From Chalciporus piperatus (lineage: Eukaryota > Basidiomycota > Agaricomycetes > Boletales > Boletaceae): a stretch of 64,000 nt of DNA. Numbering within the stretch: the stretch's first letter is position 1; each line of letters starts with the position of its first letter. The notes under the pieces are model-generated. The model saw only the letters and a program-made list of their open reading frames with translations, was not told where the DNA came from and made no database searches. A program made the position numbers and the translations under genes. Positions 1 through 10,528 of this stretch are shown one piece after another. Location: the NCBI GenBank assembly GCA_038093975.1, contig JBBPTG010000005.1, forward strand, positions 62,001 through 126,000. The letters are read 5' to 3'.

Positions 1-1282
1 AGACATGGGTCTGCATCAGTTCGAGCATCCGTTCACGACGTTGGAGTGTGGGGTGGCAGTTCCGACGCTCGAGGATGGCGGAGTATACTTACCGCTAAGT
101 TTGAAGATGTTCAAACCCAAATTTCGCTTCCGAGTAAGTCTTTATGTGCTGCCTTGTATCCTCGTATTGAATGCAGGATTTTTAGTCGATCCTATCCCAG
201 GTTTACCAGAACCAGGTCATGATGAGCCGCTACCCTCATTTTCTCAGCTTGTTAACCTCGAATCGTTTGACGTCTCTTCCACGTCCAATGAAATACATCT
301 GAACGCCCGTGCTTCGGTCATCGACCCTGTGCCAGCTGGTATTGAGATGACCATCCCCGCATTGCCTTTCGTCGTTTCACTTCCGGCTGCTTCGGATCAA
401 GAACCAGATACCTATATCCCGATTGCTTCCGCTCAGGCAGATTCGTTTTCGCTTACTCATCCCAATGTGACGATCGTCGTCTCGGGCAAGGTCCTACCCC
501 TCCCATCCACCGCTATCAAGGCTGTTGCGACACTTGCCTCTCGTTACTTGTCTCTCCAACCCAATCCGATATCAATTTCCACCCCATTACTCCCTTCTCT
601 AGTCATAAACACAGAGTTCCCCTCCCCGGCCACCAAGCCCAAGATTTTGCGCGACGTGACCATCCGCGACATGAAAGTCAAACCATACGGGACCGAATTT
701 TTGGCCAGCGGCGAAGTGTTCGCACACCTTGTTCTCCCCAAAGGCATGAACTTCAAGATGGACGTCAAGCGGATCATGCCCGATATCTTGGTATTTGACG
801 GGGAGGTTGATGATCGCCCTTCGCGATTGCAAACTCTGGGGAACGTTCCCAGCCGTCCCTCGGAACCTTTCCCCCCTCGTGCGTTTGGTCACATACAACC
901 TGATGACTGGCTGATGGCGAAGAGCGTTTATAATGGGACGGATGAAGAGGGCTCTACTTTCTTTGTGTCGGCCTCTATCGTCGACGTGCCTATCCAGGTC
1001 CTACCGGGCAGGCAGAAGGAATTCAGCGACTTCGTGAGCAAGGTATGTTGCAGGTCTGTCTGAGCGCGGTGGTTCTTTAGTCTTACTCGTGACGTTTTCA
1101 AGATACTCTTCGGCAAGGATGGTGCGACTGCTGGACTTCAGGGCACTGTCGATGTTGGAGTTGAGATTGTTGGTCTACCTTTCCACGATGGTGATGGCAA
1201 AGACGTCGGATTCACACTCAATGGCCTTCCATTACAAGGAAATGTGCATATTGGGAAGAAGAGCGGTGCTGGATTCCCGTGA
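1..1282 (+). CDS. C-terminal part of a LEA2/DUF3712-like membrane-associated protein (5' end outside window)
   Basis: The window opens inside this gene. The first exon reads from base 1 in frame 1, then a GTAAGT...CAG intron (134-176) joins it to a long exon rich in beta-strand-like sequence with many Pro, Val and Ser. A second intron (1043-1102) leads to the last exon, which ends in TGA at 1280-1282. The ATG at base 5 is in a frame that does not match the exon after the first intron, so I do not take it as the start. The repeated pattern of short hydrophobic strands, with phrases such as IVVSGKVLPLP and GLPLQGNVHIG, resembles fungal vacuolar proteins with LEA2-type lipid-binding-like domains (DUF3712, the yeast Tag1 type). 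That family call is by general resemblance only. The transmembrane part would be upstream of the window. Confidence 0.6.
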
Positions 1283-1526
1283 GTACAGCATACACTGTCT
1301 CACACAATTTATCGGCGCACATCCTACGGCCTATTATATCTTTATATTTTTCACGCGCTGCTAGATGACGATTACCACAGGGTTGCTCCCCTGCTCGTTG
1401 TCGCGTTGTATCGTGCACTGGTGCATATTCTACGTGGTGTACGGACGTTGGTTGTATGTATATGCATATGTAGTACTTATCTGTAGATGCCAATCCTCGA
1501 TACAAAGATTTGTACAGACTTAAACT

Positions 1527-3108
1527 TTAATTCCAGTGCCTTACCAGAACGCCGTTGATGATTTCTTCCTCGACTCCCTTTTCCTTACTCTGCTTCAGTT
1601 CGCTCTGGCCATATGCACTGGTCCTTCCTTTCCTCCACGTTTCCATCGTAGGGGCGACGTCGTCATCACAGCGGGGGTTGATCCCCATTCGTTGCAAGAC
1701 GGGACTCTCGTGCATAGGGATTAGCTTGACGTCATCGTCTGGCATGACGAAGTAGAAAATGCCGAGTCGGGTGTATTGCTGCTGGTCAGGAGGAGGTTGA
1801 ACGACCCGGTGGATGGTCCCCTTGTAGTATCCTCCAGTAAGGAAATCAAGAGCGTCTCCAGTGTTCACCACCTGGGTGAATCAGCTCGAGCTCGGGCCGT
1901 CTTTCCAAAGGTTACTCACTAGGGCGTTCTCGATGTGTTTCACCCAACGCCACTGACCATCCTTTTGCAGGATTTGAAGAGCAGCGACTGGTTGACTCCA
2001 GAGGATGGAAATGCTACCGAAATCTACCGAGGGGGTGTCAGTCCGCAGTGTCACGCCAGCGGTCGGGCAAGCTTTCAGACTCGCCTGTATGTCCTTTGAG
2101 CCATACGTTGTTGGTTTTGGCCTCTTCGTCCGCGGAGCGAGGGTAGCTGAGATCCGAAATACCGTGTCAATATCAGGAGAAGATGATGACAGGGATGAAC
2201 GCACTATTTCATGAACCTGACTGGTGAGGGAGTGAGAAAGGGAACATAGTCTCACTGCAAGAGACTTTCAACGTACCATAGGTTTCGCCAACGGCGTCGT
2301 AATTGTGGTTGTTCACTAGCGTATCTTCGGGCAACTCGAGACTGAGTGCGATCAATCTACGAACCACGTTACTTAGCTGGCCGTGACCGTGATAGCAAGA
2401 GTGACCGACCGTAAGATCTGATGGAGGACATTAACGTGGTGCACCCGCGCAAACTCTGCGATTTCAGGGAGCAACGGGCGCAATGCCTCTGGGTGACCCC
2501 GCTTGGTGACGTCGCGGTTGACTAAAGGACCGCTTAGGAATGTACAGGGTAAGACGAACAATCTAACTTACTGTTGTAGTGCTCAAGCTGGTCACGAACA
2601 CCATTGTCAATGTGCTAAATCACAGTGAGTAGCCGAAATTCAGAAGAGTGGTAGGGAGACAGCTACCCAGTATTGGCGCAATTTGTAACCTTGGTACGAT
2701 CCGGTCTGTTTCATAGTACCGGCGTAGCGCTGCTTCTCCTCGTCGCTTACCCCCGCAAAGGGTACGTTTGCGACATCGAACATTCTATCAGTCTGCTCCA
2801 CAGTCAGAGATGGTAGTGGTATTAACGCAAGACTCGCCTGAGACTGGCTGTACCCATGACCAACAACGTAGAAGAATCCGTGGGTCAAGAGGGCATCCTG
2901 AACTTGAGACGCCAGCAAAGCACGATCCCCTGCAGTCTGGCACCTGGCAAGATCAATGATAGGGAGGTCTGCATACTCCACTGCAGCGACGACAGTGAGC
3001 GTCTATCCGTCTGATAAGTGTGGAAGCGTCATCTCATTACTTACGATCGGCGTTGGTTGGGGGTGCAGCCTCATAACGAGGAACAGGAGGTAAAGTGACG
3101 CTCGGCAT
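1527..3108 (-). CDS. 2-oxoglutarate/Fe(II)-dependent dioxygenase, isopenicillin-N-synthase-like
   Basis: A member of the non-haem iron oxygenase superfamily, which couples 2-oxoglutarate decarboxylation to oxidation of a small substrate. The N-terminal DIOX_N part has LPIIDLARC and THGFFYVVGHG. The core has the first iron ligands as HTD in GHTDFGSISILWSQPV, the distal ligand in GTIHRVVQPP, and an RLGIFYF strand where this family usually has RxS for the 2-oxoglutarate carboxylate. The start ATG is at 3108 and an intron (3044-2981) follows exon 1. The HTD motif is only restored by splicing out a GC-AG intron (2084-2025): CAT ACA G joins AT TTC. One upstream intron needs a weak GTTGAA donor to keep frame (ETYGTFMKYYPRS). 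The physiological substrate cannot be read from the sequence. Confidence 0.82.
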
Positions 3109-3900
3109 GCTTACAAGTTGAAGGGGGACCGAATGGCGAAGTTCTGTCCATGTCGGTGGTGGGTAGGTCTATTAGTATCAGAACTGGGGCGCAGTATCAT
3201 TGCCCCTTGCGAATTTGCGACCCAAGATGGCACCATCTAGTGACCAGTTCCGAGTCAGCTGTTCCATCAGTAGTATTATTTAATACCATCACATGCCATG
3301 TATGCAAGGCGCTCGAATGCCGCTGTCGAGGTAGTGCGGAGGTGCTGCCCTACATCTGGTCAATGATAAACCGGTCTCGCTGGTTTGCCAGCGTCATTTA
3401 CCACTGCGCACTCCGACAGAGGAAATTTCTCTTGGGAACACAACCCGGTACTTTGACCGAAAAGCCGAAAAGATGACCATCTTCCTTGGAGCCCATATTC
3501 TTACGCTGGCTGAATTGAATGTCACTCACGAGTTGATGAAGGGATTCCGGCGGGGTACTTCAATAATAGATGAAGGCAGCGTCTAGTTCGTGACTTGTGG
3601 AATAACGTTTTCATAGTTCTCGAGAAGGCTGAGTGCACAAACGAAAGAGCTGTCCGACTCTTCCCCCACTGGACGGAGGGTGTTTATCGTATTGGGAAGG
3701 ATCACTGGCACAGTCTGCTAATAGGGATGATCTCAGGTTGATCTCAGGGTGAATTTGAGTAAAATTTTGTGTCGGACGGGCGCGGAAGGATGTGACACGT
3801 GGTCAAGTCCGCTTCGTCCGACCAACAGTCCCTGCCAGTGATATCATCCTTCATCGAGACGGTGACCCATCTCGGTCCCATCACCTAGAGTAAGTAGACC
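3109..3900. other. Divergent intergenic region between the dioxygenase and GGC1
   Basis: This 792-base stretch separates two divergently transcribed genes, so it should hold both promoters. I see no convincing coding exon; the 108-codon plus-strand open frame near 3150-3476 has no recognisable protein pattern. A short AT-rich palindromic TATTTAATA-like patch lies near 3275. No RNA gene was recognised. Confidence 0.5.
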
Positions 3901-5140
3901 ATGTCTCCTTCGCATTCCGGCAAGGGGAAAGAGTCGGGCACCGCGCGTGTTCTTGGCTCAGGTTCATCTGGTAAGGAAACTCACTCGATCGACAGCAACT
4001 AACAGCTCAACGAGGTACGTGCAGGTGTCGCCGAACTTTTGGTATTCCACCCCGTGGATACAGTTGCAAAACGGCTCATGAGTAACAAGGCCAAGGCGCG
4101 TCTTTAATGTAGCCTTTGCCTTTTTGCCCCCACAATCAACTCCCTGACCAGGTCTCGTTTGCGACATTCAACGGCATCATCTTCAGGGACTATGCATCAG
4201 CTTCTGTTGGTAGAAAATTCCTCTCGCTCTTTCCTGGTCTCGGCTACGCGGCAGGATACAAAGTCTCACAGCGGATATACAAATTTGGTGGACAACCATG
4301 GTTCAACGACATCATCTCGCGAAATTACAAAGACCATTTCACGAGTATGTTTGGTGAACGGAAGGGGAAGATGATGATGCAGGCTACTGCTGGGAGGTAA
4401 ATGTCGATAGTTTTGCCGCATGAGATCATAGTTATTCACTTAGACTACCTTGCAGCTTGACGGGTATTGGTGAAGTGGTCCGTGACCTCGGAGCAAAAGC
4501 ATGCTCAATCGCTCACGTACATTTGCACATAGGTCCTTCTTCCGCTAGATGCCCTCAAAATCAAGCGTCAAGTCAACCCTGAGGCGTTCCGTGGACGAGG
4601 TGTCATTCGGATATTCATGGAAGAAGGCACCACCCTCTACCGTGGTTGGGGTTGGACAATGGCCCGTAACGCCCCTGGCTCATTCGCAGTACGTCATTCA
4701 TGACGCTCCATAACCCCAGCGAACCTCACCACATCCCTCCGCAGTTGTTCGGTGCATCTGCAGCCACGAAGGAGTATGTGCTCGGCGTGACAGACTACTC
4801 CAAGGCAACCTGGACCCAAAACTTCATCGCATCTATCGCTGGCGCCGTTGCCTCGATTACGGTCGCTGCACCGCTCGACACAGTCAAGACGCGAATTCAA
4901 AATGCCAACTTTGAACAAAAAGTGCCTGGACTGACGGTCATCAAGGACCTCGTCCGCAACGAGGGCCCAATGGCGTTCTTCAAGGGTTTGACACCAAAGG
5001 TGGGTTTTGCATCGCTACTTTTGGCGAGCAATGGGCCTGATTAGCTGTACAACGTGCAGATCCTGGTCGTTGGCCCCAAATTGGTCTTCAGTTATACCCT
5101 CGCTCAGTCGCTGATACCCTTCTTCGGGAAATACGTCTAG
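3901..5140 (+). CDS. GGC1: Mitochondrial GTP/GDP carrier (Ggc1/Yhm1 type)
   Basis: This inner-membrane carrier exchanges GTP for GDP and in yeast is linked to mitochondrial iron homeostasis. The three tandem carrier signatures are present: HPVDTVAKR, LPLDALKIKR and APLDTVKTR, each at the end of an odd-numbered membrane span. Ggc1-diagnostic stretches can be read along the protein: ARVLGSGSSG near the N-terminus, FPGLGYAAGYK, GWGWTMARNAPGSFALFGA and the end LVFSYTLAQSLIPFFGKYV. The ATG at 3901 and TAG at 5138-5140 give a protein of about 300 residues, the usual length. There are about five introns. One (4096-4151) can only be spliced in frame if it begins with GC (AAG|GCGCGT) and ends CCAG. 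The protein is the closest match in the window to a well-known yeast protein. Confidence 0.95.
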
Positions 5141-5388
5141 AGTTAAAAGGATGGCAACATTGCGTCGTAGCCCATATCTTGCTTTGCCAGAGTATTCTAT
5201 TTAATTGGAAGATCGAGATCTAGGTGTTGAGGAACTGGTCGCCGTTTTAGTAGAGATCTAACTCGCCCCCTCTATACCTTATCTGACATGCGATCGCGCT
5301 TGGGCTAATTTGTAGTAGATTAGACTATGTAAGATCGGCCTCGCTCATTGCGCGGATTTGGCACCTTGAGTACAAGTTATACCTGGAC

Positions 5389-6651
5389 ATGCCTCACCCA
5401 ACGGCTCAGCCTCTTCCTTTCGATGATACCATCAAGAAAATCCAGAGTGTTTTGGCCGAGCGAACACTCCCTAGCCCACTTCTCGGAATTGTCTGTGGAT
5501 CGGGTCTCAGCACCCTCGTCAACAAAATCTCGGATACGGTGCAGATACCATATTCTCAACTCCCCGGCTTTGGCGAGAGCACTGGTACGTAAAATCAGTA
5601 TTTCAATGCCTCTGGACTGAGATCGACCTTCGATCAAAGTTGCTGGACAACAGAGCGCCTTGGCCTTTGGCCTGATGGGCCCACAGAAATATCCTGTTGT
5701 CGCCATGCTTGGACGGGTGAGTACTCGTTCTCGAGCATGCCCATGTCTCCTATCACTGAGATCACATGGACCAGGAAGTTCCATCCATACGAAGGCCATA
5801 AACCAGCAGTGGTGACTTATGGAATCCGAACAATGAAGCGATTGGGAGTGAAACACGTCATAAGTGTGTTGCATCTCGGTACTGATGATTCACTGAAAGA
5901 TGGTGCTAAGGTCATCGTTAGTCACTAACGCAGCCGGATCCCTTGTCCCACATATACCCGTTGGAACGAGTGAGTATCACGGAAGATCGATTTGCCATCC
6001 GTCGCTGAACGCAACCCAGTTGTGGTGATCCAGGATCACTTTGCATTGCCAAACCTCACCGGAATGAATCCATCCTTTGGACCGATCGTCTCCCCAGAGC
6101 ACCCCCGGTTTTACCCCCTCGGTGATGCATATTCAGTGAAATTGCGAAAACTTGCTTTTCTTGCCGCGCACAAGCTTCAATTTAGACGGGACGCACTGGC
6201 GGAAGGCACCTACGCCTGGGTTGCCGGTCCGGCGTACGAAACTCCTGCTGAAGGTCGGTTTTTGAGAAACGCGGGCGCACATGTCGTTGGGATGAGCACT
6301 ATCCCGGAGGTCGTTGCCGCTCGCGAGGAAGACCTTGAGGTCATGGTGCTCAGCCTCGTGACGAACATGGTTGTCATACCTGAGGAGTATCGGAGTATTC
6401 GGGCTGAGGTTGAGGCTGAGGTGGGTGAAAACCTTATCGGAGTCGGGGGGTTTCGGCGCTAAAAGAATGTATCCGAATTCAAACAGCTTGCTGGAAGACC
6501 TTTGAAGTTGCCTGCCGTCGAAGTCGCTTCTCACGACGAGGTGCTTGCTGTGGGCAGGAAAAATACAGAGGTCATGGGTAGCCTCGTTGCCAAGATTGTC
6601 GAGCTGGTGCAAGAGAAAGCTGTCGAGGAGGCGAGCAGAGACAAGAACTGA
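5389..6651 (+). CDS. PNP1: Purine nucleoside phosphorylase
   Basis: Phosphorolyses inosine and guanosine to free base plus ribose-1-phosphate in purine salvage. The protein follows the trimeric PNP plan: GIVCGSGLS for phosphate binding near residue 35, HPYEGHKP, TNAAGSL, a DHFALPNLTG loop, GTYAWVAGPAYETPAE, the VGMSTIPEV purine-site motif and SLVTNMV. The ATG is at 5389. An apparent stop (TAA at 6460-6462) lies inside a 66-base intron (6421-6486, GTGGGT...ACAG). Removing it joins VEAE to LAGRPLKLPAVEV, and the last exon, with SHDEVLAVG, matches the C-terminal helix of the family and ends in TGA at 6649-6651. About five introns in all. Confidence 0.93.
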
Positions 6652-7046
6652 TCCGAATGCCTTCATCGTAGCGAAATGATACACATATGGTTAGAATGAT
6701 ACGAGCGTTGCATGTGAGTTGTCGACAGCCGGCTCGGGGTAGCGATTTTCCTCCGGAAAGCCGTCAGGCGGTCCGCTTGACTCAGGGAGAGTTCGCTGGC
6801 TGACACGATCAAGGGACAGCGAGCGTCCTTATGTATCACTGTCAGCCAAGCGCTCAGTGAGGCCCGTCCCACGCTTTGCCCTCTTGTTCACTCCCCTCAC
6901 CCCTCTTCCTCTCGTCAGTAACGCGGCCGGCGAACCGTGGTTTATCGTTTACCTACAATTTAGTACAAAAGCCAGGCGGACGTTTTATTGCGCGCTTTCC
7001 TGACAAGTACAGTTCTCTATACCCTCTCCATCGCTGTCTGGCAGTC
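6652..7046. other. Leader/promoter region of the NADP-isocitrate dehydrogenase gene
   Basis: A 395-base gap between two plus-strand genes. It contains a pyrimidine-rich run at about 6873-6918 (many CCCTC and TTCCTCT units) of the kind common just upstream of transcription starts in filamentous fungi. An open frame runs in frame into the next gene from 6876, but nothing before Met 7047 looks conserved and Met 7047 starts a good mitochondrial presequence. Confidence 0.45.
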
Positions 7047-8851
7047 ATGATGCAAAGACACACAATCCTTTCGGCGAGGCGTTCGCTGCTGGCACAGACA
7101 AGGCCACTCTCCAGGGGCTTTGCTTCCTCGATGAGATTACGTGAGTAGAGCTTATATCTCCACATTGCGGCGGAGCATGTATACTGATCACTTTCCGTCC
7201 AGAAAACGCCAAAAAGATCGTAGTTTCGCAACCGGTCGTAGAGCTCGATGGAGATGAAATGACGAGGGTCATATGGAAGAAGATCCGTGAGGAGGTGCGT
7301 TTCACATGCGGCGCTCTCCTCAGTTACGGTCGACTGACGATTCATGTAGCTCATTCTTCCTTATCTTCAACTAGATATCAAGTACTTTGACCTCGGTCTC
7401 GAACACCGTGACCTGGTGCGTATGCTATTTGCTTAGATGTGACGGACTCTTTTGAACTGCGGAGCAGACGAACGACGTTGTCACTGTCGAGGCTGCAAAG
7501 GCTATTCAACAATACAAAGTCGGCATCAAGTGCGCGACCATTACCCCCGATGAGGCTCGTGTGGAGGAATTCAAACTCAAGGAGATGTGGAAGAGTCCAA
7601 ACGGAACCGTCAGTCTCACCCTACACACCTTACGCTGACGGTGCTGAGCGTAATTCCTCTTAGATCCGTAATATCCTCGGCGGCACAGTCTTCCGTGAGC
7701 CCATCATCCTCACGCGCATTCCCAAGCCCATTCCAGGCTGGGTAAACCCCATCGTTATTGGTCGTCACGCTTTTGGTGACCAGGTGGGTTTCTTCCCAGC
7801 ATCCACGCGCGGTGCTGTTGTGTTCACACGTCGTCTGTAGTACCGTTCGACCGACTTCGTCGTTCCTGGAGCTGGAAAGTTGCAGCTGGTATACAGCCCC
7901 GCTGATGGTAGCACACCAACCACGCTTGATGTCTATGACTTCAAGGGCAGGGGTGTTGCCATGAGCATGTACAACACCGATGAGGTAAGTCCGTCCAGAT
8001 GTCATGACGGAAACTGTCAGCCTGAGCGTCAATGTCGTCTAGTCAATCACAGGTTTCGCACACTCCTCGTTTAAGATGGCGTTGTTGAAGAAGATGCCTC
8101 TCGTATGTGATCTTCATCTCCGTGATGCCACGTGCCCGCTCACCAGGTTTTGTGCCCAGTTCATGTCCACGAAGAACACCATCATGAAACGTTACGATGG
8201 TCGTTTCAAGGACATCTTCCAGGAGATCTATGACACCCAATACAAGGCCGAATTCGAGAAGCTCGGTATCTATTATGAACACCGTCTTATCGACGACATG
8301 GTTGCTCAGGCAATCAAGTCCTCCGGAGGTTTCGTCTGGGCATGCAAGAACTATGACGGAGACGTCCAATCCGACATCCTCGCACAAGGCTTCGGCTCTC
8401 TTGGTATGATGACCAGTGAGCTGATTACGCCAGACGGTCAGGTCGTGGAGAGTGAGGCTGCACACGGCACTGTCACGCGTCACTACCGCGAGTACCAGAA
8501 GGGTAACGAGACGTCGACGAACCCTGTTGCTTCGATTTTCGCTTGGACGCGTGGATTGTTGCATCGTGCTAAGCTCGACGGCAATGAACCACTCAAGAAC
8601 TTCTGTCATGACCTGGAGGCGGCGTGTATCGAGGTCATTGATGTGGATGGTATCATGACCAAAGACCTTGCTCTTGCTATCCACGGCAAGAGCATGACGA
8701 GAGACCACTGGGTCATCACTGACAAGTACATGGATATCGTCAACGTGAGTACCCGTTCAACTTCCCCTCGCTTTCTCGACGAGCGCTGACGCACTTTCGC
8801 TTTCAGGCTAAGCTGCAACAGAAGCTAGCAGTTAGATCGGCTAAGCTGTAA
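7047..8851 (+). CDS. IDP1: NADP-dependent isocitrate dehydrogenase, predicted mitochondrial with peroxisomal-type C-terminus
   Basis: Oxidatively decarboxylates isocitrate to 2-oxoglutarate, making NADPH. Residues 1-28 form an Arg/Ser/Leu-rich presequence ([15 protein letters not shown]) typical of matrix targeting. The mature enzyme begins [19 protein letters not shown] and continues with the family landmarks [11 protein letters not shown], the substrate-site [28 protein letters not shown] and [15 protein letters not shown]. About eight short introns. The last small exon encodes AKLQQKL followed by AVRSAKL, so the protein ends in AKL, a PTS1-like tripeptide. A second in-frame Met (codon 29, base 7131) sits exactly between presequence and mature enzyme. 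Compare the Aspergillus idpA gene, which is known to give mitochondrial and peroxisomal forms. Dual targeting here is inferred. Confidence 0.95.
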
Positions 8852-9110
8852 GCAGGTTGGTTCGATGTGAGATGGGCGTCGTAGTTGCACATATCTATCT
8901 ATTTGTATGCGACGGAAGGGTCGGATCCGCAGTTGATCTGGATTGTATTTCAAGGTGTATTTCACATTCTTTACGTTCCCTTTTCAAAATGCGCAATTCT
9001 TTGTTCTTGCGTAGTTCTTGCACAAGGTGATCGCAAAGGCTTCTGTAACTCCAGTCGAGCCCACCTTGGAAGCGTTCAGCCACCACCTAGTCCCAGGCCT
9101 GTAGGGCGTC

Positions 9111-9954
9111 ATGAACAAGCTCAGAAAACCGCGGGTTGCTGACCAGCCGTCTACGTCTACGAGCGCGCCGAACGCCAAAATGTCGCGTACCATGCAACTG
9201 GCAGTCAGTGGTATGGGGGCTACCAGCGCCACTCGGTCAAGCGAATCCTACGACAAAGATCGTTCTGCGAATCTACAAAGGGGAGGCACATGGTCTTCTG
9301 CGCCTCTAGCCGCAACCCCTCACACGAAAGTAGAACAATATTGGGCTGCGCGAGCCCTTGTCGCGGAAACTTTGCTGTCTGCGCGTGTTCAACACCAGGA
9401 AGATCTCACAGAACTGCGCTTTACGGAAGAAGAGAAGCGGAACGTGAGTTCACGTTTCGAACAATAGGTAGGGGTTGCCTAAGTTGACGCTGATCGTTGC
9501 AAGCGGGACATTGCGACTCTCGTACATACCACCGAGCAAAGGCAGAAGAGGTTTGAAAGATTCGTGGTCAGTGTCCAATTTCATACCCGTCAGACGAACT
9601 GCTAGTTGACCCAAGGTGGGAGTGCAGGGAGTGATCGTAGCATGCCTCGTGGTTCTCTTGGGGTTCATGGTTTACGTGCTGATGATCACGACGGCTGACC
9701 GACCTGCCAAGGGCTCGAACAAGCCCTCGCACTTCACGATTCCGATCCTTTCTCCATTTACATCAGTGGTCGGTTGTTTCCTTACCCTCTCGTGGCATGG
9801 CGTTCTCAATAGAGTTGTCTATCCATCCAATCGATAGGTCGAAAACGAAACAGGCATCTTCGGCACGAAGGCCGTTGCTATCTTTATTATAGTAATAGGT
9901 GCCATACTCTTCGTAACACTGAAACGGTGGGTATCCCAGTGGGCGGGGCGATGA
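9111..9954 (+). CDS. Small predicted membrane protein with coiled-coil segment and two membrane spans
   Basis: I do not recognise the family. The first exon (9111-9443) encodes a Ser/Thr-rich N-terminus followed by a charged helical segment (ETLLSARVQHQEDLTELRF, EEEKRN) that could form a coiled coil. The second exon adds RDIATLVHTTEQRQKRFERF. The third carries a strong membrane span (VIVACLVVLLGFMVYVLMI), and the fourth a second span (AVAIFIIVIGAILFVTL) before the C-terminus KRWVSQWAGR. The introns are near 9444-9503, 9566-9633 and 9770-9838. The ATG at 9111 is the first in the frame and TGA is at 9952-9954. A SNARE-like or ER/Golgi membrane role would fit the layout but nothing in the sequence proves it. 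Confidence 0.65.
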
Positions 9955-10528
9955 CGTGCGAGGTACGAGTGGTAGGAGGTTTACGCCGTGCTGGGTACAG
10001 CATACTGTTCGGCGGTTCGGCGAGACAGCAGTCCAGTTTTGGAACAATCTGCCACGATTGACTGCGGAATGGGAGCCTGGAATGGCATGGGAGGCCCTGG
10101 GAGGCCTTGGGTTATTTGTGCATCCGCGGTGCCAATCCGTGTGCGATGAGTGGACACTGGAGTCAGAGGTAGCTCTCAACGTGATTTGGTCGACGGAGAT
10201 GAGGGAGTCGAAGGAGCTGTTTTGTACGACCAGATATTTAAATGTTGGTTGCTCATTGAACTTGAATGAAAAGATTTCTTGAAGGTCTATGACGTCTAAA
10301 TTGAAACCAGACTAAGACCATGCGGGAGCCGACTTGGTAGTGAACCGGCTCAGATTTGGAGGATGGTGGGAACTGTGACGGTTCGGACACGGGCTTGTTT
10401 ACACACCCTCGCCCACTATCTCCTCGTCCTTCCCCCCAACATCCCTCCGTCCTCCCCTCCATCCCCGCATCCATAGGCTGCGACAACGACTGGCCCATTA
10501 CTGAGGGCAACGCAAGGCATTCTTAAAA
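9955..10528. other. Promoter region of the glucan synthase gene
   Basis: 574 bases without a supported gene. The 3' part is strongly pyrimidine-rich on the plus strand just before the glucan synthase start codon; the 5' part shows nothing recognisable. Confidence 0.5.
10401..10474 (+). promoter_or_regulatory. Pyrimidine-rich tract upstream of the glucan synthase start
   Basis: About 74 bases made mostly of C and T (runs such as TCCTCGTCCTTCC and CCTCCATCCCC) end some 55 bases before the ATG at 10529. CT-rich blocks in this position mark transcription start regions of highly expressed genes in many filamentous fungi. Function is inferred from position only. Confidence 0.35.

Noticed and set aside
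1881..2255. Dioxygenase apparently lacking the first iron-binding His (SVDFGS in the open frame)
   Set aside because: The apparent loss is an intron read-through. Splicing the GC-AG intron 2084-2025 restores His-Thr-Asp.
8043..8708. 221-codon minus-strand open frame
   Set aside because: It is the mirror of the isocitrate dehydrogenase exon on the other strand; its composition follows the antisense of a conserved gene.
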